Positions 44,253 to 56,734 of a stretch of DNA of 64,000 nt are shown here, piece after piece. The DNA lies in contig OW051468.1 of NCBI GenBank assembly GCA_932521025.1, positions 5,704,064 through 5,768,063 of the forward strand. Reading direction: 5' to 3'. The notes beneath the pieces are model-generated. The model did not search any database and was not told the DNA's origin. It saw only the letters and a list, made by a program, of their open reading frames with translations. Within the stretch, counting starts at the first letter, position 1. Each line of letters opens with the position of its first letter. A program made the position numbers and the translations under genes. Source of the stretch: Oscheius onirici (lineage: Eukaryota; Nematoda; Chromadorea; Rhabditida; Rhabditidae).

Positions 44253-45592
44253 GGGAATAAAGGAACTCTTATTGTTGAAATGGTTGTGTCTCTTATGTTG
44301 ACTTGTGTAGCTTTATGTGACTTTTGTTCACGTCAGTTCGTATTCAGAAGAACACTGCTGGTTTTACCGAGAGAGTCAGTTGCCTCTCTCCTCATGACTC
44401 GTGTGCGAGATATCGCTTTGCTCAATCGAGTGACGTGATGTCTCTTAGTCTCGCGCAGAGCCCTCTCTGCCCTCTCTACAGTTCCCGGATGATGACTGCC
44501 GCCCCCGCATGAGGTGTGAGACTGGCTTTGATCGGAACAAACAGCCGTGAGAGCCTCTCTCCGGCTCTCGCTCCGATTTTCTCACTTTGCGAATCGATCC
44601 ATATTCGAAAGTGGCTTCATTGTCACGTACATCTTACTTCTTTTCATTTGTCATTTGGCGACCACTGACTCTCAAGATTTTACACTAAATCCCGGCGAAT
44701 CAGCTGACTGTGATTCGCAAGTTCACAAGTTGACACAAGAACTCTGCCAGCTTTTTACTCTTTCCTAATTAATTCCGTATCTTTTATACGGCTGCAAATC
44801 ATTTCTTCGTTGTTAATATATTATGTCAATGTGTTCTTACACTGGTCTCTTTAATCATATTGTTGGAGACTAGACTTGTTACCTGAATTGTGGAAAGTTG
44901 AAGCCAAATTGTAGCCATGACGGTACTTTGATGATACACCGAATACATTTCCTATGCGTTCTGGAAAGTAAGAGTGTTTAATTACATTATTTAGTTTCTC
45001 TACAGAAGTTAGTTACTTTTTATTGCAACTAATTACTTTACATATGTACATAGATGTTTTCTCAGTTAGTAACAGCGATCTAAATATGTAGAGCCACATG
45101 ATTCTGTTTCATAACGTTACCGATTGAACTTGCTTTGCAGCTCGTCAGACCAACGTTAGTCCGAAAAATGAGTTCAATAACTCTTTTCAAAGGATCTTAA
45201 AACCGAAAATGTAAAGAGATTTCTATCTTTTCCATTCTTTTTCACTTACTTATCACGAAAGTTATTATACTATCAAAATGTTATTTTGGGCTAGATGGCC
45301 TTCTGCGTGTTGCGTGTTTGCATGTTGGCCGTCTGGACGAACAGGTGTCTTCGCCTCTGAGCTTTTTACACGCAGTCGAGGGGGAGGCAGAGCAGTTCAA
45401 TCGATCCCAAGCGGCTATAATCAGGGGAGGGATGTCCCCCTTGTCTCTTTTATGATCAAGGATCGAAGACCTTTTTTCCGTTTCAGTTCTACACTCTCTT
45501 CCTTTTCACTTTTTTCATTGTTGACATGATCGTGTAGCCATTCCCGGTATGCAAACTTTTTATCCTAAAAACTACCGAATTCAGATGAAAAT
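44253..45592. other. Intergenic region before the myosin IX gene
   Basis: No coding region is supported. An open frame at 44547-44768 contains a hydrophobic segment but has no ATG. An AT-rich middle gives way to GC-richer DNA at 45290-45450, probably the myosin promoter. Confidence 0.4.
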
Positions 45593-48500
45593 ATGTCCTT
45601 GGATTCGGTGTGCTCGGCGGCAGCAGGATGTGAGGGAGTCTTCCCCCGTCGGGCGCATACGATCCAAGACGAGGCTCAATCCAGTCAAGTCTATATCGTC
45701 AAGGTCTACATGCACTGTTTCCATCCGGAAAGCAGCAGTGACCGACTCTCTTTAGAATTTCATAAACGCTCCACGACAGAAGAACTCATCGAGAAGGTCA
45801 TCGGTCTGAGAGATGGTAAGTTGACTAATCGTGACGGATCAGACTCAATACAGATTTGGATGGGCAAGCGGCAGAAGACTATGACATTTACGAGATGATG
45901 GGCACTCCTGAAGGTCAAATGTACAAGGTGCTTTCTCCTTTTGAATAATCTTTGAAAGAATGTTTCCAGGAACGTCGGCTAGATCGAGGAGAGTATCCTG
46001 TAGCTGTACAGTTGATCTGGAGCAGATTACCAAAAGGCGATCAGACAGCTCCAAAGCACCGGTTCGTTTTTCGACACCGAGGATCTCGAGGAGCAGCTGG
46101 TGGGACTCGATTCGGTTCGGCTGAAGCAGGTAAACATGAAAGTATGGTTTCATCTATTTCTCTGCTTCAAGCTAGTACCATCGATGCCTTCTTGGCCAAA
46201 TTCTTGACGCAGCCAGTGGATCGCGAGTACGCCGACCTCTGTATGCTTCCGGAGTTGACCGAGCAGACACTACTCGACAATCTGAGAGAAAGATTCAATT
46301 CCGGACACATTTATACCTACATTGGACCGATTCTTGTTGCCGTCAATCCTTTCAGGTACCTTCTAGATGTTTCCAAACAAGATCAAAACTTTCAGTTTCT
46401 TCCCCATCTACAATCCAAAATATGCCCGACTGTACTGTCAGAGTCGTCGACTCGGAGCCCTTCCACCGCACATCTTCGCCATCGCAGACATCACTTACCA
46501 CAAGTAGGCAATTCTTTAGTCTATTACTTTAGAGACTTCCAGCATGCTGCGAATCAAAGAGAATCAGTGCGTGGTGATCAGCGGAGAGAGTGGTTCGGGC
46601 AAAACCGAGTCGACTAACCACCTGATCAGTCACTTGACTACTCTTTCTCAGAAGGGAAGTGGCGGTGCATCTGCTGAGATGACTCTACTGAGTGCTGGTC
46701 CAGTCTTGGAAGCTTTCGGAAATGCCGTGACCATACAAAATAACAACAGCAGTAGATTCGGAAAGTTTATCAAAATCAACTACAGGTTGTCTATTTCGGG
46801 TTCTTTTGAATATTTCCTATCCAGAGAGAACGGAATGGTTTCTGGGGCAAACGTCGAGATCTATCTTCTGGAAAAGAGTCGAATCATCAGTCAGGCAAAG
46901 GGAGAGCGAAATTACCACGTTTTCTATTATCTACTGGCCGGAGCAAGTGAGGAAGATCGACTCAATTACTGTCTTTTGAAAGCTGAAGACTACCACTACT
47001 TGAATCAGGTAGTATTTTCCGGTACAAACTTAACTCTTTTCAGAACACCCCCGTTTCTCCGGAAGGAGTCGATGAAAGATACGAGTTCGAGCGTCTCAAA
47101 CAGAGCATGTCCGATGTCGGTTTCAGCCGGCAGTCTCAGGAAACAATTTTTGGCATCATTAGTGCTGTACTGCTGCTGGGAAATGTCACCTACATCAAGG
47201 TCGGTACACAAATATTTTGTTTCAAAAAGAGTTAAAAGACCAAAAAAAAACTTTTAGAGACACGGATATCATTCTGATGAGAACGCTTATATCGAGAACG
47301 AGGAAGTGGTCGATCTGGTGGCTAAACTGTTAAAAGTCAGGCCGGAACTCCTCCAACAAGCCCTGACAATGAAGAGAACGGTGAGTTGATCAGAAAACTA
47401 AAAATTGACGGAAATTATTTAGGTGATGAAGCAAGAGACAGTCGTCACTCGATACAGTGTGTCTGAAGCCACGAATACTCGCGATGCCATGGCAAAATGT
47501 CTCTACAACGCGCTCTTCGACTACATCGTTCTGCGAGTCAATCAGGCTCTTCTGAAGAACTATGTGACGGCAAAAGGCTACTACATTGGCATTTTGGACA
47601 TTTTCGGCTTCGAGGATCTCGGCGCTCAATGGAACTCGTTTGAACAGCTCTGTATCAACTACGCAAATGAACATCTGCAAGCCTACTTCAATCAACACAT
47701 CTTCCAATTCGAGCAGGAAGAATACTTCAAGGAGGGCATCTCATGGACGAGTATTGAGTACACTGACAATACCGAATGTGTCCAGCTATTTCAGGTCGGT
47801 TCTTATTGTGAGAACATCTCGCTGTTGGACCCGAAGTATAGACTACCATATCGCGAGAGCTTTTCCTGACAATCGAATTTCAGAGCAAACCTTACGGTAT
47901 CCTCCGCCTGATTGACGAAGAAAGTAACATCAACAACGGAACAGACGAGTCGATGTTGGCCAAACTGAATCAGTTCCTGAAAGCCAACGAATACTACGAG
48001 ACGCCTCAGAAGAGGGAACCGGCCTTCATCATTGCTCACTACGCGGGAAAAGTCAAGTACCAGATTACGGTACTACTTGTTCATGTATCCTAATTAGAGA
48101 CTATTGTAGGGATTCCGTGAGAAGAACAAGGATCTGATGAGACAGGACGTGTTGAATACTCTCAAGACATCCAGAAGTGCTCTTATGAGATCATTGCTGG
48201 GCAGTGATCCCGTCGCTGTCCATCGATGGAGTGTTCTTCGATCCGTAGTCAGGGCAATGAACGGCTTTAAACAGTCGGGGAAGAAGTTGCAGAGGAGTGG
48301 TGAGTGACATGACAATAACAATTGGAATAATCTCAGAATCGGCTGGACATTTGCGGGTAACCGAGTCTGTCATTGCTCCCAGAAGAGGGTCGGATTCTGC
48401 TTTGTCGGCCTTTCTTCGCGGCGAATTACAACTCGATCTGCCGGACTTTTGTGACACGAGCATGTTCAACACGATCAAGTCACAGGCCAGAAGAACACCA

Positions 48501-51500
48501 GCTGGCAAGACGGAGGACAAGTTGACGACACTGAAGAGTCTTCAGGTAACGGCAGCGTCTTCTTTCGATTTTTAGAGTTTTAGCTGACCGGGCGTGTAAT
48601 GCAATGATTTTCAGATTCTGAAAGACACGATCGGCAAGAAGCCTATAGGGAAGAAGCCGAGTTCCGTGTCGAAACAGTTCGAATTCTCCTTGAGTCGTTT
48701 GATGAAGACACTCGGACAGGCAAAGCCCTACTTTATCCGTTGTATCAAGAGCAACAACGATAAGGTAGACTGTTTCAACCTGAGAAATAACATTGAATCC
48801 AGATCCCTAACCACTTTGACGACAACATCATTCTGCGTCAGTTGCGGTACACCGGAATGTTGGAAACGGTCCGAATTCGTAGAGCCGGCTACTCGGTGAG
48901 GATCGAGTACGAACGCTTCATCCAGCAGTACCGAATCCTGTTGAAAAATGGCCGAGAGAGTTCGGTAGAAGATGTGAAGAACTTCATCTCGCGGCATCCG
49001 GCCATCGAATCGAATAATGTCCAGTACGGTAACAGCAAAGTTTTCATGAGAGACGCGGAAAAACTCATCTTGGACGATCATTTGCACAGAACCATCATGC
49101 ATCATATTGGTAAGAAGCTAAGATTAGACAAAGTATATGAAAAATTACAGACACCCTCCAGAGATGGTTCCGCACAATGATAGCCAGACGTCGATATCTG
49201 AAGCTGAAAAACGGCATTGTCAAAATTCAGGCCTTGGTGCGAGGAGCGTTGGCGAGAAACAAGTTGAGGAGAGAGGCCTACGCGGCGCTGGTGATTCAAA
49301 CCAACTGGAGGAGCTTCATCGAGCAAAAAAAGTATCAGATGTTGAGGGACAGTGTGCTGGCGATACAATCCGCTCATCGAGGCAAGGAGGCTCGAAAGAG
49401 GTACGCTTCATAAAACAACTGGGCACTCAAACTGTGGCTCTAGAATTTTACCTGAAGACCAGACCAGGAAAGTTAGTAAATGCTAATATTTTCAGATTGG
49501 GAGAAATCCCGAGAGGAAAGCCCACTTTCCGTCCTCAACGAGTACGCCCAATCCAGCTGGGAACATTCGACCTGAGCAATCCAGACTCCTTAACCCAGTA
49601 CGCTGAGTCTGAAGACGATCTGGACACAGAGGACGATACAGAGGACGGTCTGGATGAAGATGTGGACGACGGAAGTGTGCTGGGAGATGGCAGAGAGTTT
49701 GTTTTCTCTTCTATTGTTTGCGAATTATAACTCAGAGACGACATGCTGGAACTGGACGCGACGTTTATTCTGGAAGACACTAAATTAAAATTGGTCGAAG
49801 AGGGTCCGGACCCGGGCTTCCATCGACGACAATCTCTCGCGGCAACAGCCTCTCAGACCAAACTGAAAATGCTTCGAAGAGCCAACAGTACTGACAGCAA
49901 TCAGGTTTCCTTGTCCCACCTTGTTTTCTACAGTATTTTTAAGATTATGAGGGCAGAAGACTCTTTCAAAGAACTACAACAACTGGCTCAGGACAGTCAT
50001 AAAAAGAAATCCGGCAGTCGTCTCGGATTTACAAAGGCCAAACAGAATCTGAAAGCCTTGTTCGGAAGACGACCTCCAAATGAAGAAGATGAGATCGTGC
50101 CGGGACCGAGTAACGCTAATGAACTGTCGCCAGAACCACCTAAAGAGCATCAGTTGAAGATGTCTCGTATTCACAGACAGGAACTCTGTACTCTTTGTAA
50201 TCGCTACGTGACGGGTCTACTTTCTCAAGCTTTCAAGTGTGGAAGTGAGTACTTGATTTAGATCTTACACTTGATTTGACTTTGGTCTCATAGCGAATAC
50301 TACTTGACTGTCTATAAAGGCCAATAAGAGATTTAGACTGTAAGCTGACGTTCCACAAGGAGTGTAAGGCTTTCGCCAGAGCGATTCCCTGTCGACCAGC
50401 CTCACCACTCCGGTCTCCAACCCGACCAAGTTCATCTCCGAAACGATGGGAGATCATGTCGGGAAGAGCTCGTCACAGCACGTCTCCTCTCCCAGCAGCT
50501 CCCACTTTCAGTCTGAACAAGACGAAGCAACAGGTTAGAGTTCAGAATTCGGACAAAAACTGAAGTTTAGACTGATCCGGGTAACATGATAGTCGAATCG
50601 ACGGAAGATCTCCGGCTCTTCAGTGTATTCATTTTCAAAAAGCAGACGGGTCTACAAGATGCCTCCAAGAGAGATACGGTAGTCGATGCCATTTTCAAAA
50701 AGAGCATGAGAGAATTCCACATGGAACTTATTGGGCACGAAGCTGTTTTGACGGTCAGCACGACTCTTTGTACTAACAAATGCCTGCTTTAGGAAGGAGG
50801 AGCCACATTGAAATATCGCGATCTAATATCGACTTTCGAAGGAGTGTTGATCAAAGTCTGTCGGGAGGAGAAGGTCACTTTCCCTATTCCTCTCGGACTG
50901 AATGCCTTCCGCGGTTTTTTGAACGAGTTCATGCAGACACAGACGAAGAAAAAGGGTCAAAAGCAGAAGACTGGAATCATCAGAGTGAGTTGGGGGATCC
51001 TGATAAAAGTGGTCAAACACTGTACAATTAGTTTCTACATTTCACTTCTCACTTGTCTTTGTCTACTCACTTGTCTTTGTAGATTACTGACTCAAACATT
51101 TCGGTAGCCACAAATATAGTATCCAATGTTTTCAAGTTATTTTGCGCTATGAAAACAAACATTTGATAGCCCTCTTCCGCTACAAGAAGGGCAAGTTTAG
51201 AGCGTTCGTCGTATACGTCGTCGTTCAGACGTGACCGTGGTAAGGCGTTCTCGTAGTTCCGATAGATCTTTTTCTCTCATTTCGGGTGACCCTTCTGTTC
51301 ATTTTTAACCCCTTCTTGTCCTTCTTGACCTTCTAATTGGAGCCGGCTTCAGATGCACGCCGGTCATCGCTTCAAGAGCGAACTCGTCCATGTACCCACG
51401 TACTGCGAAGCCTGCAATCAGTTTATGTGGCATGCCGAAAAGGTAAAACTCTACAAAAAGTTTTCTCAAGTTCAAAATCTAGATTCTCATCTGCGTTGCC

Positions 51501-52723
51501 TGTCGAATGAGCGTGCACAAGAAATGTCACACAAAGCTGACCGTCCCCTGTTCTCTTCTTGGATTGAATCCAGCAACACCGGTTATCCTGCTCTATTTCA
51601 TTGATGTATTCTCGAACGTTTCAGAACGGTGGTCGTTTCTTTGGAATACCCTTGACGCAGCTGGTCGATGAGGAGAACACGGTGCCGATCCTTCTGGACA
51701 AACTGTTCATGGCAGTCGAAACAAGGGCTCTTTTCGTCGAAGGTATCTACAGAAAGTGCGGATCAATAGCTCATGTCAGATCAGCCAGGAAGAATATTGA
51801 GACCAGTCCAGGTAGTTTTCTAGGAACAGACTGTACAATAATACTTTAGATGAGGATTCTGTCGGCTTGGACGATCTGCAGGTGCATGTGTTGACGACTC
51901 TGATCAAGTGCTTCTTCCGTGAAATGCCCGAGCCGGCCATCACCTTCGATCTCTACGAAAACTTTCTGAACGCGTCCGAGGTCGAAGAGACCGCCGAACG
52001 GATTCGGTGTCTCTCGATCATGATCGATCTTCTGCCCAAATCAAACAGGGCACTCTTGGACCGACTCATGTTCCATTTAGCCCGAATAGCTCATCAGGAA
52101 TCGGTCAACAAGATGGGAGCTTCCAATCTGGCTCTGATCTTCGGTCCTTGTATTCTTCGACGTCACGACGCGGTTCATGCTCAGGTTTGATCTGTCGCTT
52201 CCTTTGAGAAGCTACCGATTTAGGAACAACTTGCCGATGTGTCGCGTCAAGCAGTCTGTGTTCAGACTCTGATAGAGGAGAAGCTCCGACAGTACAAGGC
52301 CACTCTGAACAATATTGTAGAGCTTGAGAATGCCAGTCACAAAGTATCGGTCAATTTGCAACGGATCGAGGAACATCAACAGCTGGAAGAGCGGTCACCC
52401 AATATAGGAACGGCAAAGATTCTCTTCGAGGAACAGCTCGACTTTTTGGGAAAAGAAAAGTGAGTTTTCTTGCCAATATGTTCTAAAATTCGAATTTCAG
52501 AGAGCGTCTCCTCCAAGAACTGCCTCCTCTGGCTCCTGTGGCCTCATCGGAAGATCTGTCCACGTCGGAAGACCTCTCTCAAGGATACACAAACGAGGAA
52601 TACGCCATCGATCTGGACAGTCCTCCCGTCTTCGGCCTACTGGTCCATCCCACAAAAACTCGACCTCGTCCTCCGAAGAATCGCCGTCAACGAGTGCTCT
52701 TCTACACACCGGTACCCGAATGA
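45593..52723 (+). CDS. hum-7: Class IX myosin with RhoGAP (Myo9 / HUM-7)
   Basis: Myosin IX is a single-headed motor whose tail inactivates Rho. Domain order on the DNA: Ras-association-like domain (45690-46060); motor head (about 46240-49110) with P-loop [17 protein letters not shown], switch [11 protein letters not shown] and the class-IX loop-2 insert; IQ motifs (49170-49420, e.g. [15 protein letters not shown]); an acidic linker; C1 domain 1 (50150-50390), H-x12-C-x2-C-x13-C-x2-C-x4-H-x2-C; C1 domain 2 (51350-51560); RhoGAP (51620-52190) with arginine finger in GIYRKCGS and [12 protein letters not shown]; a coiled coil and a Pro/Arg-rich tail to 52723. About 28 short introns. The joins around 46080-46140 and 51170-51350 are uncertain in phase. 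Overall identity is secure. Confidence 0.92.
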
Positions 52724-52748
52724 TATCATGCTGTCATAAAGATTGTTC

Positions 52749-52954
52749 TACTTTAACTTACTGAGAGTTTGAAAAGATACTGGAATTATGAAAGTTTTAC
52801 TGGGATTTTGGAAAAATACTGGGATTGTAAGTTTTGAGGATTTCTCCCGTTTTTTTTTGCAATAGAGGGCTAGAAAAGACCACATCATTGAAATGCGAAC
52901 AGTTTGTCTGCCATGAAAGACCGTTGACAAAATGGATTACAGTAAGTTAAAGTA
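52749..52954. mobile_element. 206-bp MITE with 15-bp terminal inverted repeats
   Basis: TACTTTAACTTACTG at 52749-52763 is matched exactly by CAGTAAGTTAAAGTA at 52940-52954. The terminal TA fits a TA target duplication. The interior has imperfect tandem ATACTGG(G/A)ATT motifs. It starts 26 bases after the myosin IX stop, so it may lie in that gene's 3' UTR. Confidence 0.75.
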
Positions 52955-53431
52955 GAGCCATAAAGAGTTCTATTCACAGCTTGCTATTGTTTGGCCTAAT
53001 AAATAAGACGTAAAGAACAGAGACATGAAACTCTTTTTGGTACACCTTATCCAACTGACTTGATCGTTTGGGCCGGCCAGCCGGTCACGGTTCAGTATCA
53101 AGCAATATTGACTTGGTTTTGAACTTGCAGAAGCTGTATAAGACATCATTTGAAGGACAAGGTTCGGCTTTCTATTTGAGAGCATATGGTATGTAAACAG
53201 ACTTGGCTTGACCCTTTTGCAAACTCGTCTCGCAAAAAAACTGCACCAGCACGTGCTGGCCCTTCGTATCCGGATTCAAACAGTTCGCGTTCGAAGAACC
53301 AGCTGTTCTCAGTCCGCGTATCCCGGTGTACGCGCCCCGCAGGCCTCATTTTTGTCTTTCGCTCTCTCCCGCTTTACAACTAGGTCGACCCGTTCCCCCA
53401 GGCCCCGCAGCCGCTAATTCTGTGAATATAT
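52955..53431 (+). promoter_or_regulatory. Promoter region with 14-bp E-box palindrome
   Basis: CCAGCACGTGCTGG at 53246-53259 is a perfect palindrome centred on the E-box CACGTG, about 175 bases before the next start codon. A pyrimidine-rich stretch follows (53345-53370). Probably the promoter of the gene at 53432; the bHLH binding is inferred. Confidence 0.5.
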
Positions 53432-54347
53432 ATGAACGAGGCTCTCAAAGATGCTTTCACAGCTACCGTCGGCCGTGATTATGAAAAGTGAGTCGAACTG
53501 AGGAAGAGACAGAGCTTTTTTTAGGGCAGTGACTGTCATTCGAGCAGCCGTAACAACCTCTCCGGAACCTTTTGGGGCAGAAGATCTAGAACTGATGGAT
53601 CACGTCTATTCCTGTATTCTCAACACGAGTCATTACGACGAAACTGTCATGGAAGTAGGCTTTTTTACCAATTTAACGAAAACATGTATTAGGTCTGTTG
53701 GGAATGGATCGATGCGTCCGAACGCACTCCGCGAATTCGTGATCCGCGTGTAGTTGCCAGCTCTCAGCTCAGTATCTACTATGCTTATCATACAGTAAGT
53801 ACAGAAATCTTTCCATAGAAAATAACAAAAAGTCTAGATTTGCCGAGTCCAGGAAAGGATTCCGAGAAAGACTAACCATCAACAGGTGCGCATAGAGACG
53901 TGGAAGAGGTGTTCAGACAGTTTCCAGTAAGTTTTTTGAACTTTCCTACCAGAAATCCAAAATTAGATACCTTTGGAACGCCGCGACTCAGTTCTGGAAG
54001 CCAGCTGATCTCGATCGATTGGATATTCTGGTCAGCTGGTCCTATCTCGCTCTCCAGTTTGCGGATGTTTGCGACGAGCAGACTCTCAATATCATCGACG
54101 TGAGTTCAATTCCGTACTTGAGTCAGTTCAATATCCACAGGAAGCCCGAGAACACTCGTCGCATGTGCTCTCGAGCACGATCATCATCGAAAACAGTCAT
54201 CAGTCTGCACAGCGAGTAGCCACGGTGGCCAGGAATGTCCGAGACGCTCGAGCACTTGCCGAGAAAATGGGACGAAGTCCTGAAGGACCCAAGGAAATCT
54301 GTCCCGATGATGATCCGCCGGTGAAAAAAGCCCGTGACGATTCGTAA
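53432..54347 (+). CDS. Unrecognised helical protein
   Basis: About six exons read in phase from MNEALKDAFTATVGRDYEK to a terminal PPVKKARDDS, roughly 240 aa. The protein is helical and acidic, with a conserved-looking aromatic core (YLWNAATQFWKPADLDRL then DILVSWSYLALQFADVC) and a C-terminal helix (RVATVARNVRDARALAEKMG) ending in a basic patch. No signal peptide or membrane segment. Intron phases agree at every join, so the gene is real, but no family is recognised. Confidence 0.7.
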
Positions 54348-54599
54348 ATTATACCTTGTTTCAGTTATTATAAACTTGTTTTTCGTCTCCGAGGGTCGAC
54401 AGAAAATAGACTAGCGGACAAACACGTTTATGATCACAAAAGATTTAGAAATGGTAACACTAGTAACGGTTAGATGACTATAAGATTTGTACAATGTACA
54501 AAAATGAACATGAAAGCGGAATCTTTAAGAATATAATGATACCCGAGTAAGGAAATGTCTAATTACGGTAAGAAATGAGAAGGATTGTGAAGAAACTGC

Positions 54600-55432
54600 T
54601 CAGACGCATCGCATTCCGGCAATTCCTCGCACATTCAACTGTTCCAGTTCCTCTTGTGTCACGTGCCTAGAATATTTTAAAATTAGAATAGAAAGAAACA
54701 TACTTGATCTTTCTTTTTATGTTCGTGTTATCTTTTCTCAGCTGCTCCATCTTCTTGAAATCAATAATATAGACGTGACCTGGAAAAACCTCCGTAGCTG
54801 CTTCAAATCAAAAGTTAGGTTTTACCACACATGTTCAGATCACACTGGGGAACACCGGAATAGAAGGCCTTCTTGATATCATCTTCATCTGTAGGCTGAT
54901 ATCTCCACCATCCGTTACCACCTGCCTAAATTCCTTGCTCGTAAACATCAGGAAAAAATTACCCACAGAGTAGAGCCAAAACATTCGCAGAGCCGGTGCT
55001 TTCGGTTCAGATTTCTCTCCTTCTTTCGTTGCAGCTTCAGCTCCTTCTTTGGCTTTCTCTGAAACCAAATTGATAATTCTCAATGCTCATCCAAAACGAA
55101 ACAAGTGTCCTAGACACTCATTATATATCCTATTCATACACTTCAAGCTTTTTGAAACGTACCTGTACTTTTCTCAGACTCGACATCCAGTATGAGACTA
55201 AGTCCGGCCATCTTGGGACAAGAGAAAATCTCCGGATCTACGTCTCGCCTGCACATCGGACAGAGGGGGTCATCTTTGTCCACACAGGCGCCTAAGTCTG
55301 CATTTTAGCTGTACCGAAGACGTTCGCACCTTTCAGGCAACAAAAGCAGAAACGATGTCCACAAACTGGGACAGCAATCGGGATGCTAATCTTAGTATAA
55401 CAGATAGGACACGGATCCTCTTCCTCGGACAT
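54600..55432 (-). CDS. RNF146: RNF146 (Iduna)-type RING-WWE E3 ubiquitin ligase
   Basis: RNF146 ubiquitylates poly-ADP-ribosylated proteins such as axin. The first exon (55432-55330) holds the RING start CPICYTKI and CGHRFCFCCLKGA, completed by CPMCRRD in the next exon. Then come a Lys/Glu linker and a WWE domain: GGNGWWRYQPTDEDDIKKA, then GHVYIIDFKKMEQLR and IKRKIKR, ending GIAGMRCV like the vertebrate GVAGLRLD. About 220 aa, near the conserved core of RNF146 without its long tail. GTCTTAG four bases before the ATG is an acceptor-like site. It starts about 180 bases after rps-20 on the same strand, so they are probably co-transcribed. Confidence 0.88.
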
Positions 55433-55609
55433 TTTCTAAGACGTCATTCAGCAATTTTAAGCGCAATGAGGTAAACTGTGTCAAAGTTAACTAGAATAAA
55501 AAACAACGAGTTTATGATAACATTTTATAAGAATACATTTCTGCATTCAAACAAATCAACAATGAACTTGTAACTCGAACAGACGAGGAACCCGTTCACC
55601 GCCATCTCT

Positions 55610-56088
55610 TCAGTTAGCCTGAAAACAAGCATTGAATAAACAAAGAAAAAACGATTTACCTGGGTGACTTCGACATCGACTCCGGGCTCGATCGAGATAG
55701 AGGTGATTTGCTGGAGGAGCTCAGGGGGAGTGTGCATGTTGATCAGACGCTTGTGGATGCGCATCTGGAAACGGTCCCAGGTCTTGGATCCCTCTCCGCA
55801 AGGAGTCTTGCGAGTGGTAATACGAAGAGTCTTGGTTGGGAGACGAATAGGTCCCTTGACGGAGAGATCGAGACCCTTGGCTCCATCGATGAGTTGGCTG
55901 CATACTAAAACGAAAGGTATGATACAGAATTAAAAATAGAGTTTACCCTTCTCGAGAGACTTAACGTTTTGGGAAGTGAGGGTAATGCGGATGCGATGCT
56001 TGGCGGTATCAGCCGTGGGCTTTTCACTCTTGTAAACTCCAGCCTGGAACAAAATGGATTGCATCGAAACAAGTAAAACACTTACCAT
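55610..56088 (-). CDS. rps-20: 40S ribosomal protein S20 (uS10)
   Basis: Near-identical to animal RPS20: [57 protein letters not shown] and [19 protein letters not shown]. Four exons. The first contains only the ATG (56088-56086) before a GTAAGT donor, a common layout for ribosomal protein genes. The last adds only AN and the stop. uS10 lies in the small-subunit head. About 117 aa, the normal length. It is the upstream member of a probable rps-20/RNF146 operon. Confidence 0.96.
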
Positions 56089-56734
56089 TGTCAGATTTGT
56101 TGATGAGCTCAGGGGAAGTTAATGTTATCTCTTGTTTCTAACTTTCCTGTGTGGCTCTGTTTCCAGTTTGAGGGCTGAAAATGGAAGGCATAAAAGAAGA
56201 AGTGTGAAAATATAAGAGAAGAAACAGCTGACATATAAATTTTAAGATTTTTTTTAGCGATTTACAGAGAAAATATTTTTCCGCACGACATTTCACGTAG
56301 GCATATAATTTTCGAGAGAAGTAACTGAAAAAATAGCGTAAAGTGTGACAAAAAAAGGCGAGCAAAACGGCAAAAATTTAGGATTTGCAGGAGAAGAAAG
56401 CTCGACGCAATACATAAACGTAGGATACTCAGCCAACGACTACCGTAACCGGGTTTTCCTGCGCATTCGCATTTGAGCACGAATTTCAAATAGTTGTTTG
56501 GCTCCAATTAAAAATTTCTAATTTCATGTCTTGCTTGTCTCCTTTTTTTCCTTCCTTTTCGACTACTTTCAGAGAGAAAAATTTACATATCATAAAAATG
56601 TCCATTTATTTCTGGGAACGCAACAGATTTTCCGGGGAAAGCGTTAAAATATCGATATTCACCACAACGAAAATTCCTTTTCTAAACAATATAGTCGTAT
56701 TCTACCATATCTCTCCAGAATTGTGTTTTGCAGA
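56089..56734. promoter_or_regulatory. Divergent promoter region rps-20 / DMAP1
   Basis: 646 bases between head-to-head genes, AT-rich in the middle. TTGTGTTTTGCAG sits one base before the DMAP1 ATG and reads as a 3' splice acceptor without an in-window donor, so the DMAP1 mRNA is probably trans-spliced there. No other gene is seen. Confidence 0.5.

Noticed and set aside
44547-44768. Small secreted peptide ORF with a hydrophobic segment
   Set aside because: No in-frame ATG and no upstream exon that joins in phase.
45278-45529. 83-aa GC-rich ORF upstream of myosin IX
   Set aside because: Lies in the likely promoter, has no splice links and no recognisable composition.
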